DNA of 64,000 nt from the NCBI RefSeq assembly GCF_020178975.1, contig NZ_JAHXBU010000006.1:1-64000 (forward strand), given 5' to 3'. This stretch comes from Cesiribacter sp. SM1. GTDB taxonomy: Bacteria > Bacteroidota > Bacteroidia > Cytophagales > Cyclobacteriaceae. Positions within the stretch are counted from its first letter, which is position 1. Every line of letters begins with the position of its first letter. A program made the position numbers and the translations under genes. The notes beneath the pieces are model-generated. The model was not told the DNA's origin. It saw only the letters and a program-made list of their open reading frames with translations, and made no database searches. Of this stretch, positions 55,964-64,000 are shown piece after piece.

Positions 55964-56824
55964 ATGGAGAGAACATTTGAAGTTTCTTATTATACTTTTA
56001 ATATAAAAGAGTATTCAAATCTGAAAGGTCCAGATTCATATGCTAATTTAATCCATGAGCTATATAAGAATAAAATCAAGATCAAAACGAGAGGTGATAG
56101 CCATCTAATTATTAGGTCTTTGTCTGAAACAACTTTGAATGGAGAGATAATACTATATGGAAATCTCACCAAGTTTACATGGATAGAAGGTAACCACTGG
56201 TTCAATTTTGACACAATGGAGATTGAAAATTATGAAATCCCAAGAAACCTTTTTCCTAACTCAAAAGAAACCGAATTCGTTTTTGTTCCTTCTTGCCACA
56301 GGTTCTCTGTTAGAAGAGATCCCTCAATAAATCCTAATAGTGTACTAAAGTTTTTAAATGATGGGCTAAATTATGCTAATCCAGAAGGTTCAAAAATTAT
56401 AATTAATATAGAACAGTCGTCAGACATTTTTGACAGAATATATAGTGCAAAGAAAGTTGAACGCCTCAATGTAAACATTTCATATACAAATGATGATTTT
56501 AGTGAGGGATATGAAGAATGGATGGATAAAATGTTGAAGGACGCAAATATTCAAGAATTCTCTTATAAAGCAGTAGCTGACGAATCCAATAATATTAACG
56601 TAAATAATAAACTAGTAAAAGGAACATTAGAACTTGCTCAAAACAATGGGTCTGTTGATGCTAAGATTGTAAATGAATCTGGCAGAAAAGAAACTATTCA
56701 CACATCTGAATATCCAAGGGTCGATAAGGCAAAAGTTAATACAAGAAAAGACAGGTTTAGTTTTGCAGTATCAGTTGCGTCACAACTAATTGAAAGACTT
56801 AGAAATGGCTTACAAAGAGGGTAA
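55964..56824 (+). CDS. DUF4747-like protein of unknown function
   Basis: A 286-residue protein, clearly AT-richer than its neighbours. The first ~110 residues (VSYYTFNIKEYSNLKG, then FVPSCHRFSV) look like a DUF4747-type N-terminus; this assignment is from memory and tentative. No catalytic motif found. The stop overlaps the start of the membrane-protein gene by 20 bp, so the two form a coupled pair. The pair lies between housekeeping genes and is probably horizontally acquired. Confidence 0.5.
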   Translation: MERTFEVSYYTFNIKEYSNLKGPDSYANLIHELYKNKIKIKTRGDSHLIIRSLSETTLNGEIILYGNLTKFTWIEGNHWFNFDTMEIENYEIPRNLFPNSKETEFVFVPSCHRFSVRRDPSINPNSVLKFLNDGLNYANPEGSKIIINIEQSSDIFDRIYSAKKVERLNVNISYTNDDFSEGYEEWMDKMLKDANIQEFSYKAVADESNNINVNNKLVKGTLELAQNNGSVDAKIVNESGRKETIHTSEYPRVDKAKVNTRKDRFSFAVSVASQLIERLRNGLQRG

Positions 56825-57428
56825 AGATATAAAAAGTCTGCACAAGGGCAGTTTGATAAATCTCTTATATATTTTAAACCCAAAAGATTTAGTTTCTTTA
56901 AGCAAAAGTCCTTTAATACTTTCTATAGCCTTCACAATCTGTTATTGCATTATATCTTTTACACAAAACCTAAATAGCTACACTATTCTTAGTGAAATTA
57001 CAGAAACAACGGTAAGCCTTTTACCCAATCTACTAGGTTTTACCTTAGCTGGCCTCACTATTATTGTAGCATTTGGCAATCAAGAATATTTAGAATCATT
57101 ATCCAATCTTGAAATTAGTGGCGAAAAGCTATTCAAACCTTCACTTTTTCAAAGAATTATTGCTGTATTCACATGGAGTGTGTTAGTACAAAGTTTTTGT
57201 TTATCATTTGGATATATTATTAAACTAGCTTTATCATTGAAGCTAACCTCCAAACAAATTGTTCTTAATGCCCCAGTTTCTACATTGGTAAATTATTTAA
57301 CAATCTTTCTTCTATTATTATTATTCCTCTATTCCTTGTTTCTTATTCCAAAGACTATTCTGAATGTTTTTATGTTTGGGCAAGGGCACCATCTAAGCGT
57401 AATAATTAAAAAAAGGCTGAACAAGTAG
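56805..57428 (+). CDS. Membrane protein paired with the DUF4747-like gene
   Basis: A 207-residue protein from the ATG at 56805 (MAYKEGKDIKSLHKGSL); a TTG at 56790 is in frame but less likely. Four predicted membrane helices at about 35-55, 65-90, 115-140 and 165-190. AT-rich, and overlapped with its partner gene. The layout of a soluble gene plus a small polytopic membrane gene recalls defence or toxin pairs, but that is inference only. It is followed by a 108-bp gap to the convergent uxuA. Confidence 0.5.
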   Translation: MAYKEGKDIKSLHKGSLINLLYILNPKDLVSLSKSPLILSIAFTICYCIISFTQNLNSYTILSEITETTVSLLPNLLGFTLAGLTIIVAFGNQEYLESLSNLEISGEKLFKPSLFQRIIAVFTWSVLVQSFCLSFGYIIKLALSLKLTSKQIVLNAPVSTLVNYLTIFLLLLLFLYSLFLIPKTILNVFMFGQGHHLSVIIKKRLNK

Positions 57429-57536
57429 AATTGTTAAATGCTCAAATCTCCACAGGAAACTCCTATCTGCTTACCTCCTACAATGTAACTTGTAGATCAT
57501 ATTTAGATACTAACTTCGTGCCAAAAAAGGCCAAAA

Positions 57537-58721
57537 TCATTTCATCCCCCTGCTAATCCCCAACTCCAAACCTCTTAGTTCTGCCAACCCTCTAAGGCGG
57601 CCGATGGCAGAGTAGCCGGGGTTTACCCGCTTCTTCAAGTCATCTAACATCTGGTGGCCATGATCGGGGCGCATGGGCAGGCGCCTGTCTGCACGGCCCT
57701 GTGCTGCACGCTTCTGTTGCTCTTCCAGCAGGGCTTTTACTACACTGTACATGTCTACATCGCCTGCCAGGTGGTCGGCTTCGTAGAAGTTGCCTTCATG
57801 ATCGCGGGTGGTGCTGCGCAGGTGCACAAAGTTAATGCGGTGGCCCAGGCGCTTTACCATGCCAGGCAAATCATTATCAGGGCGTACACCAAAGGAACCT
57901 GTGCAGAAACAGAGGCCATTATTGGGGCTGTCTGCTACGGCAAGCAGCTCCTCCACATCTTTTTCAGTAGATACTACCCTGGGCAGGCCCAGAATCGGGT
58001 ACGGCGGATCATCGGGGTGGATGGCCATGCGTACGCCTGCCTCTTCGGCTACAGGAATAATCTGCTGCAGAAAATAGGCCAGGTTCGATTTTAGTGCTGC
58101 TGCATCTATATCCCGATAGGTATCCAGCACCAGCTGAAACTGCTGCAGGGTATACCCTTCTTCTGCGCCGGGTAAACCTGCAATAATGTTGGTGATGAGT
58201 CTGTTTGCATCTTCTTCAGCTAGCTCCTCCAGGTACTGCATTGCCTTTTGCTGCTGGTCTTCGGTATAATCCTGTTCAGCCCCGGGCCTTTTTAGCAGGT
58301 AAAGATCAAAGGCAGCAAAGGCAGTGGTATCAAAGCGTAGTGCTTTAGAGCCATCGGGCAGCTCGTAGGTAAGGTCGGTGCGGGTCCAGTCGAGCACGGG
58401 CATAAAGTTGTAGCAGACGGTATCGATACCGCACTTGCCCAGGTTGCGGATGCTCTGCCGGTAGTTTAGGATGTACTGCTGGTAATTTCCGGAGCGGGTC
58501 TTGATATTTTCGTGTACCGGGATACTCTCCACCACTGACCAGCTTAAGCCGGCAGCTTCCAGCTCACTTTTTCGCTTCATGATCTCTTCTACCTCCCACA
58601 CCTGTCCGTTGGAGATGTGGTGCAGGGCTGTTACTACGCCCGTAGCACCTGCCTGCTTTATGTCGGAGAGACTAACAGGATCGTTGGGGCCATACCAGCG
58701 CCAGGTTTGTTCCATACTCAT
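57537..58721 (-). CDS. uxuA: Mannonate dehydratase
   Basis: A 394-residue TIM-barrel enzyme of hexuronate catabolism (D-mannonate to 2-keto-3-deoxygluconate). Start at 58721 ([18 protein letters not shown]). Landmarks: [59 protein letters not shown] and [13 protein letters not shown], which supply the metal-binding residues. The rest of the pathway is outside the window. Confidence 0.93.
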   Translation of the reverse strand: MSMEQTWRWYGPNDPVSLSDIKQAGATGVVTALHHISNGQVWEVEEIMKRKSELEAAGLSWSVVESIPVHENIKTRSGNYQQYILNYRQSIRNLGKCGIDTVCYNFMPVLDWTRTDLTYELPDGSKALRFDTTAFAAFDLYLLKRPGAEQDYTEDQQQKAMQYLEELAEEDANRLITNIIAGLPGAEEGYTLQQFQLVLDTYRDIDAAALKSNLAYFLQQIIPVAEEAGVRMAIHPDDPPYPILGLPRVVSTEKDVEELLAVADSPNNGLCFCTGSFGVRPDNDLPGMVKRLGHRINFVHLRSTTRDHEGNFYEADHLAGDVDMYSVVKALLEEQQKRAAQGRADRRLPMRPDHGHQMLDDLKKRVNPGYSAIGRLRGLAELRGLELGISRGMK

Positions 58722-58956
58722 TGTAATGCTCTGTTTTTTGCTTTGTATCACCGCAGATGCTGTTGCTCACTTCTATACCTACCCGTAAGAAATGATCGCC
58801 AGCCATTGCATAAAAATAATAACTGCCGGCTTAGCTCCACTACAATCAGAAACATTTGTAGTTTATCCACCTAAATCAGGGAAACAATTCACGATCTGCC
58901 GGGCTTCAGTCTGCTGTTTTTAGTTTACTAGCAGCTATCAAGCTTTAACTGCGCAA

Positions 58957-59952
58957 CTACTTAAATACTCCTGTTCCCTTAGCTGTAAAAGCATCCATCA
59001 GCTGCATTACTTCTACTGCCTCTCCGGCAGGACAGGGATTTGCATTTTTACCCTGAAAGTAGCCAATTACCTGCTCTATCATGGGCTGCTGAATGTAGGT
59101 GGGGTTATCGAAACTGAAAGATTGTTCCTGTCCATTTTGCTGCAGCACCACTTTTGCCTCGCCAAAAAAGGAAAAGGAGATTTTGCCCTTGCTGCCAATA
59201 ATTTCGCAGCGGTCGGCTGCCGCTGCTGCAGGAGCTGCAAAGCTCCACAGTCCCCGGAACTGAACACCACTCCGGAAGCGGATAAGGCCACTTACAAAAT
59301 CATCGGCTTCTGATGTTTTTAACTGGTTGGCTGAATAACCTGTTGCCTCCCCGGCTGCTCCAAAATAATGCAGCATGATGTCCAGCTGGTGTGGTGCCAG
59401 GTCGTGAAACAGGCCTCCGCCGGATATTGCAGGATTTATGCGCCAGTTGTTTTCCGTGGCAGCTACCACACTAGATTTAGGGGGCTGTAACAGCTGTAGA
59501 TCGGCAAAAAGAGGTTTGCCAATAGCATGGCTCTCCAGCAGCTCCTTTACTTTCTTGAAGAGGGGCAGTGCACGCCTGTAATGGGCAATCACTAACTTAC
59601 CACTACTATTTTTGGCTTGTTCTTCTATTCTGCCGGCACCTTCGCTGTTTAAGGCCATAGGCTTTTCCAGGTACACATGCTTGCCTGCAGCAAGTGCAGC
59701 AACAGCATAGGCCTCGTGCGAGGATGGAGGTGTGGCTACATAAATGGCATTGATTTCCGGATCATGAATCAGGGCATCGGCCTGGTGATACCACTTAGGC
59801 ACCCCATGGCGGGACGCAAAATCGGCAGCCTTTTCGGCATCTCGCCGCATTACTGCCACCAGGCGGGAGTTTAGGGCCTGCTGAAAGGCCGGACCACTTT
59901 TGCGTTCTGCCACATCGCCACAGCCAATAATGCCCCATCTGATTTCTTCCAT
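58957..59952 (-). CDS. Gfo/Idh/MocA family NAD(P)-dependent oxidoreductase
   Basis: A 331-residue two-domain enzyme. The Rossmann part has GIIGCGDVAERKSGPA, then YVATPPSSH and LEKPMA (Lys of the EKP motif). The C-terminal alpha/beta domain includes GGGLFHDLAPHQLDIMLHYF with catalytic His. Substrate is probably a sugar or inositol derivative; its position near uxuA hints at carbohydrate use. Confidence 0.88.
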   Translation of the reverse strand: MEEIRWGIIGCGDVAERKSGPAFQQALNSRLVAVMRRDAEKAADFASRHGVPKWYHQADALIHDPEINAIYVATPPSSHEAYAVAALAAGKHVYLEKPMALNSEGAGRIEEQAKNSSGKLVIAHYRRALPLFKKVKELLESHAIGKPLFADLQLLQPPKSSVVAATENNWRINPAISGGGLFHDLAPHQLDIMLHYFGAAGEATGYSANQLKTSEADDFVSGLIRFRSGVQFRGLWSFAAPAAAAADRCEIIGSKGKISFSFFGEAKVVLQQNGQEQSFSFDNPTYIQQPMIEQVIGYFQGKNANPCPAGEAVEVMQLMDAFTAKGTGVFK

Positions 59953-60067
59953 CTGCTTTCTGATAAATCTTATTAATGTTAATCTCTAAATCTAGAAGAA
60001 TCAACTTTTGCTCCTATTAACTCCTGCCTAAACAGCATAAGCGATCCTTTAAAACTGAAAATGAATG

Positions 60068-60287
60068 CTGGCCTAACGTGCGTTAAGGATTAAAGCTACT
60101 GATAATCTGCCTGTTATCATCTTCTACAGCTAAATTCAAGCCTTCATTCCCCTGAAGAGGGAGCTCTGTTTGCTTTCAGAGGCGAAATCACCATTCCTGT
60201 TTTTAGCTGACAGCTCCCCGCCTGCGCGAGGATGACGATGAAGGAGCATTTGACGCTGATGCTAATCCTTTACGCACGTTGGTCCAG
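60068..60287. mobile_element. MITE-like element with 25-bp terminal inverted repeats
   Basis: Positions 60068-60092 and the complement of 60263-60287 share CTGG, then CAACGTGCGT-like sequence, and AAGGATTA, differing at only three places. The element is about 220 bp, has no coding capacity, and fills most of the 448-bp gap between the oxidoreductase and MBL genes. Flanking gap sequence shows no promoter that I could identify. Confidence 0.5.
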
Positions 60288-60400
60288 GTTCTTATTAAGA
60301 ACCAGTTCCACCTGAGGTGTATCTGAAAGAAACTGCTGCTATGCATTCTTTTACATAAATGGTAGCCCTGCCACAGAGGAGTACCTTATCTTTGCCTCTT

Positions 60401-61507
60401 ATGAAAAAACTTGGCAAAGTTGTACTGGGCATTCTCATCTTTGTGGCTTTGCTGCTCGTAGTAACTTTTATGGTCCGTTACCTGCATAAACCTTTTGGCC
60501 GCCCACCCCAGGCAGAAACTTTTCAGCACCTTCCGTACTACCAGGATGGTAAATTTCTGAACCCGGTAGAAACCCCCATGCTGAAGATTACCGAAAGCTG
60601 GCCTGTGATGAAACGTTATATGGCCCGCGATGTGGAAAAAGCACCTGCCAGCAATTACCGCTTTACTGAACAGCCCCTGGCAGGCAACAGCACTGCTGGC
60701 ATACAGCTCAACTGGCTGGGGCATGCAGGGGTACTGATCCGCGCTGGCAATACTTACCTGCTCACCGATCCGGTACTGATAGAACGGGCCTCACCTTTCC
60801 CCTTTGTAGGTCCGGCACGTTTCTTTCCCTCGCCTATTGCGCCAGAGGCACTGCCGGAGCTGGAGGGCGTTATTATCTCCCACGATCATTACGACCACCT
60901 GGGCTATGAAACCCTTATGGCCATACAGCACAAGGTTAAGCATTTTTTTGTACCCCTGGGTGTGGGTGAAACACTGCGCTACTGGGGTATTCCCGATAAT
61001 AAGATTGTGGAGATGGATTGGTGGCAAGCTTACGAAGGAAATGGCTTTAAAATAACGGCAGCCCCGGCACGCCACTTTTCAGGCCGCTTTCTTAGCCAGA
61101 ACAATACCTTCTGGGCCTCATACGCCATAGAGCTCGGTGGGCAAAAGATTTACTTTGCCGGCGACTCGGGCTACTTTAACGGCTACAGAGAGATAGGCCA
61201 GCGGCTGGGACCATTTGACCTTTCACTGATGCCCATTGGTGCTTACGATCTGGCCTGGGCCAACATTCACCTTAACCCGCAGGAGGCCGTGCAGGCACAG
61301 CAGGAAGTACAGGGCGGCATACTGCTCCCCACCCACTGGGGCACCTTTGACCTTGCCCTGCACAGCTGGTACGAGCCTATGGAACTGCTAATCAAAGAAA
61401 CAAAGCAGGCGGGTATTACGCTACTCGCCCCTAAGCCGGGGGAATGGGTTACTCCTGCAGCTGAAACAAACGCCGAATGGTGGCAGCAATACAGGAACAG
61501 CCAGTAA
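60401..61507 (+). CDS. MBL-fold metallohydrolase (NAPE-PLD/UlaG-like)
   Basis: A 368-residue protein from the ATG at 60401. An N-terminal hydrophobic helix (~4-25) anchors it to the membrane. The beta-lactamase-like domain has HxHxDH in ISHDHYDHLG, WLGHAG upstream and further His/Asp residues in AGDSGYF, IGAYD and LLPTHWGTF. It resembles N-acyl-phosphatidylethanolamine phospholipase D-type hydrolases. Substrate not known. Confidence 0.85.
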   Translation: MKKLGKVVLGILIFVALLLVVTFMVRYLHKPFGRPPQAETFQHLPYYQDGKFLNPVETPMLKITESWPVMKRYMARDVEKAPASNYRFTEQPLAGNSTAGIQLNWLGHAGVLIRAGNTYLLTDPVLIERASPFPFVGPARFFPSPIAPEALPELEGVIISHDHYDHLGYETLMAIQHKVKHFFVPLGVGETLRYWGIPDNKIVEMDWWQAYEGNGFKITAAPARHFSGRFLSQNNTFWASYAIELGGQKIYFAGDSGYFNGYREIGQRLGPFDLSLMPIGAYDLAWANIHLNPQEAVQAQQEVQGGILLPTHWGTFDLALHSWYEPMELLIKETKQAGITLLAPKPGEWVTPAAETNAEWWQQYRNSQ

Positions 61508-61616
61508 AGGCTCAATCCCATTATTGCCTTTTATAATTATTTTTTAGCATATAATTTATATTATTGCTTTTACCAGACCTATTTTTTCATTTATTTAGAG
61601 TAAACACTTTCGTTTC

Positions 61617-62234
61617 ATGATTGTCCGGAAAAGATTTTATTTACTTCCGATCTTTTGCCTGCTATTTTTTGCGTCTGCCACTCCTGTTCTGGCGCAGCTT
61701 TCGTATGGCGTGAGGCTTACCTCGGGGGCACAGATAAGTCATTTTCAGGGCTGGGAACAAAGCAGCGTCAGCACCTACACCCGCATGGGGCTGGGCATGT
61801 TCCTGGCAATTCCGCTCCGGGAAAAAGTGAAACTACAGCCAGAGCTGAATTACCTGGCTTATCCCTACGCTTTATCCGAATCACATACACTAAGCATACC
61901 CCTGCTGCTCACCTACGGCTTTAGCCCCCATATAGAAGTGGAAGCCGGCCCTTCTCTTGAGAGGGATTTCAGATACAGCTCTTCCCCTGATATCAATCCT
62001 TATATAAACGTAGGTGTTAATGCCGGTTTTACTTTCTGGTTCAGCAAATACTGGTCGGGGAACGTACGCTTTACCTACGAACTGGTGCGCAGAACCTATG
62101 ATGGCGCTGTGCTTTTCAGCGGCGAAGGCCATCCAATCAGGAACGACGATCCGCTGCTGGTTTCATCAGGCGGACCTGAACCAGGATATCGGGATATGTT
62201 TCTGATGACCTCTATCAGGTACTCTATTAAGTAA
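61617..62234 (+). CDS. Outer-membrane beta-barrel protein
   Basis: A 205-residue protein. Signal peptide with cleavage near ATPVLAQ. Repeated amphipathic strands (YGVRLTSGAQISHFQGW, PLLLTYGFSPHIEVEAGPSL, VNAGFTFWFSKYWSGNVRFTY) ending in FLMTSIRYSIK are typical of a porin-like small barrel of the PorT/OmpW class. Alone in the region. Role unknown. Confidence 0.65.
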   Translation: MIVRKRFYLLPIFCLLFFASATPVLAQLSYGVRLTSGAQISHFQGWEQSSVSTYTRMGLGMFLAIPLREKVKLQPELNYLAYPYALSESHTLSIPLLLTYGFSPHIEVEAGPSLERDFRYSSSPDINPYINVGVNAGFTFWFSKYWSGNVRFTYELVRRTYDGAVLFSGEGHPIRNDDPLLVSSGGPEPGYRDMFLMTSIRYSIK

Positions 62235-62364
62235 AGCCCCGGCACTGCAATAACACTGGTATGTTGGCAGAGCCGCTGCTGCAAGAAGCACCTTTTCCTT
62301 ATATTCCGGCACAAGGTGCAGCAAGCTGTTTTGCAGCACTATATCTTTCTAAAACACAAATACC

Positions 62365-62736
62365 ATGAATCCGGAAAGTCTGCGCGAATACTGTATCAGC
62401 CTGCCTGCTGTAACCGAAGAGTTTCCCTTCGATGAGCAAACGCTGGTGTTTAAGGTGAAAGGTAAAATGTTTGCCCTTACTGATATAGACAGCTTTTCCT
62501 CCATCAACCTAAAGTGTGATCCGGAGCGGGCAGTGGAGCTGCGGGAGCTGCATGAGAGCATTCTGCCAGGCTACCATATGAACAAAAAGCATTGGAACAC
62601 CCTGCTGCTTGATGGTTCTCTCCCAGATAAATTACTGCGGGAACTGATTCTCCACTCCTATCAGCTGGTTGTAGCAGGACTGCCAAAAAAAGTAAGGGAG
62701 GAACTGGACGAACTCCACTCTAAAGTACAGGGCTAA
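62365..62736 (+). CDS. MmcQ/YjbR-family protein
   Basis: A 123-residue protein of the YjbR fold (DNA-binding-like). Signature segments are LREYCISLPAVTEEFPFDEQ, VFKVKGKMFALTDIDSF and the C-terminal GLPKKVREEL. No catalytic site is known for the family. Isolated. Confidence 0.85.
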   Translation: MNPESLREYCISLPAVTEEFPFDEQTLVFKVKGKMFALTDIDSFSSINLKCDPERAVELRELHESILPGYHMNKKHWNTLLLDGSLPDKLLRELILHSYQLVVAGLPKKVREELDELHSKVQG

Positions 62737-62881
62737 ATAGCTGAGCTTCTGCAGGCATCCGTAGCAAATTAAGGGAAAGCGCTGATTTAATTATCGCCAG
62801 ACTACAGTGCTGTAAAGCAAACAACAAGCCCCTCCTACAGCCCCATCTGCAGAGGCTGTGGAACCGGCTCTGCTCAATAAA

Positions 62882-64000
62882 TCAATTATTAACCGGCTGC
62901 TGCAGGAAGAGCTTATCCGGACCACGGAAATTGGCAAAGTAGATGTCCGGCAGGCCATCGGCATTAAAATCGGCTACTTCAACACTCATACCCATTGCCC
63001 TGAATTCTGCCGCGAAGGTCTGCGCTGTAATATCCTGAAAGAAGCCCTTGCCATCGTTCAGGTACAAGCGTGGCTGCTCAAAAGTTACCATCACCAGGTC
63101 AAGGTCGCCATCTGCATCAAAATCGGCAAAATTAGCATCCAGCACACTGTGGGTAGAGGTAAAACCCAGGCGCTGTTGAGTTTCGTCTACAAAGCTGTTG
63201 CCCCTGCGCATGAGCATACGCTGAATGGGCATCTGTTTCTGAAACAGGAACACATTGGCAAAGAACAGGTCGGCCTGCCCGTCGCCATCTATATCTGCAA
63301 AATTCACATCGCGGCTTTCTCCTCCCTGTGCCTGTAGTTCCGGTGCTATAAAGCTGGTGGTGATATCTTTAAAATTGCCTTTTCCATCGTTCTCCAGAAG
63401 GTAATTTTCCAGCTCATTGCCTACGATCAGGTCCAGGTCGCCATCGCTGTCAAAGTCAAAAACATCCAGGTCTTGGGTGATATCCTCACGGATGGGTAAG
63501 CGTTTATCGGTTTCATTTAAGAACTGTCCTTTGCCGGCATTGCGCAGGTATACATTCTGCCCGTTATTACCAATGATTACATCCGGCAGCCCGTCACTAT
63601 CAAAATCACGGGTAATCACTGCGTTGGAGGTACCGGTAACCGGAATTCGCTCTGTTGCATTGATAAAATAGCCCCTGTCTTCATTGATGTAAAACTCGTT
63701 GGTCTGGTTGTCTTCTGCCACAAAGAGCAGGTCCAGGTCACCATCACCATCAAAGTCTGCTATGGCTACATCTTCGGTATCGCCATAGGGGTAATAAGGA
63801 TAGGGCTTTGGGGTAATGGGAGCAGGCAGGTACGGCAGGCGGTGGCTGCCATCACTGAATTTACCCTTGCCGTCGTTGATCAGGATGATGTTCTTTACAA
63901 ACTCCATGGCAAGCACCAGGTCCAGATCGCCATCCGCATCAATATCTACCGCCCTGGCATCCATAGAGTTTAAGGATTTCTTTACTGCCCCGGGCAGATG
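62882..64000 (-). CDS. FG-GAP/VCBS-repeat protein, 5' part outside the window
   Basis: At least 372 residues of a protein made of repeated calcium-binding units: DADGDLDLVLAME, DFDGDGDLDLLFVAED, DFDSDGLPDVIIG, DFDSDGDLDLIVGNE, DIDGDGQADLFF, DFDADGDLDLVM and DFNADGLPDIYF. The frame is open past an internal ATG to the window edge without a stop, so the true start lies further upstream. Each repeat forms a blade of a beta-propeller. Probably secreted. Such proteins are common in Cytophagales; binding or surface role inferred. Confidence 0.85.
   Translation of the reverse strand, partial: HLPGAVKKSLNSMDARAVDIDADGDLDLVLAMEFVKNIILINDGKGKFSDGSHRLPYLPAPITPKPYPYYPYGDTEDVAIADFDGDGDLDLLFVAEDNQTNEFYINEDRGYFINATERIPVTGTSNAVITRDFDSDGLPDVIIGNNGQNVYLRNAGKGQFLNETDKRLPIREDITQDLDVFDFDSDGDLDLIVGNELENYLLENDGKGNFKDITTSFIAPELQAQGGESRDVNFADIDGDGQADLFFANVFLFQKQMPIQRMLMRRGNSFVDETQQRLGFTSTHSVLDANFADFDADGDLDLVMVTFEQPRLYLNDGKGFFQDITAQTFAAEFRAMGMSVEVADFNADGLPDIYFANFRGPDKLFLQQPVNN

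Overview
The window is a chromosome segment of a Bacteroidota bacterium, most likely a Cytophagales relative (inference). Pointers are the lack of Shine-Dalgarno sequences at most starts, a TAnnTTTG-like -7 box, numerous secreted or beta-barrel proteins, DUF368, an HsdR with an N-terminal DUF4145 and several proteins typical of the phylum. No rRNA operon and no CRISPR array were seen.

Positions 1-28.5 kb look like an integrated accessory element. Its right edge is a tRNA-Arg(CCU) gene at 28544-28615, followed inward by a tyrosine integrase, an excisionase-like protein, a MobC-like protein, a DUF5906-type primase/helicase, a phage-O-like replication initiator carrying an iteron-like array, and a decayed Toprim gene. 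The left attachment site was not found. At the far left an IS21-like terminal repeat array cuts into an HNH nuclease gene.

The cargo at about 1-17.5 kb is a defence island and the most interesting part. One strand carries, in order, a DUF2130 coiled-coil protein, an 846-residue fusion of a degenerate N6-adenine methylase/target-recognition module with a histidine kinase, a receiver-domain protein with an unknown helical output, then hsdM, hsdS and hsdR. Divergent from it is a sigma-54 activator with a CARF-like N-terminus and an intact GAFTGA loop. The 114-bp intergenic gap holds a candidate -24/-12 promoter facing the operon and a perfect 11+11 palindrome next to the activator. A GmrSD-like DUF262/DUF1524 nuclease follows. 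I read this as a type I restriction-modification locus wired to a built-in two-component pathway and under sigma-54 control. I do not know of a description of this arrangement.

Positions 28.7-64 kb are mostly chromosomal: hflX; an exopolysaccharide operon (glycosyltransferase, rfbC, Wza-like, Wzc-like kinase, CpsB-like phosphatase, epimerase); a TPR protein with comA; DUF368-aroE; a PrnB-family protein flanked by two paralogous small proteins; uvrB; an AraC regulator with a beta-barrel protein and an S41 peptidase; a PAF-acetylhydrolase-like protein; sodA; tadA; aspS; uxuA; a Gfo/Idh/MocA oxidoreductase; an MBL-fold hydrolase; a YjbR protein; and a partial VCBS-repeat protein. An AT-rich two-gene insert (DUF4747-like protein plus membrane protein) sits between aspS and uxuA. 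A 220-bp MITE-like repeat lies upstream of the MBL gene, and a 17-bp tandem repeat lies upstream of aspS.
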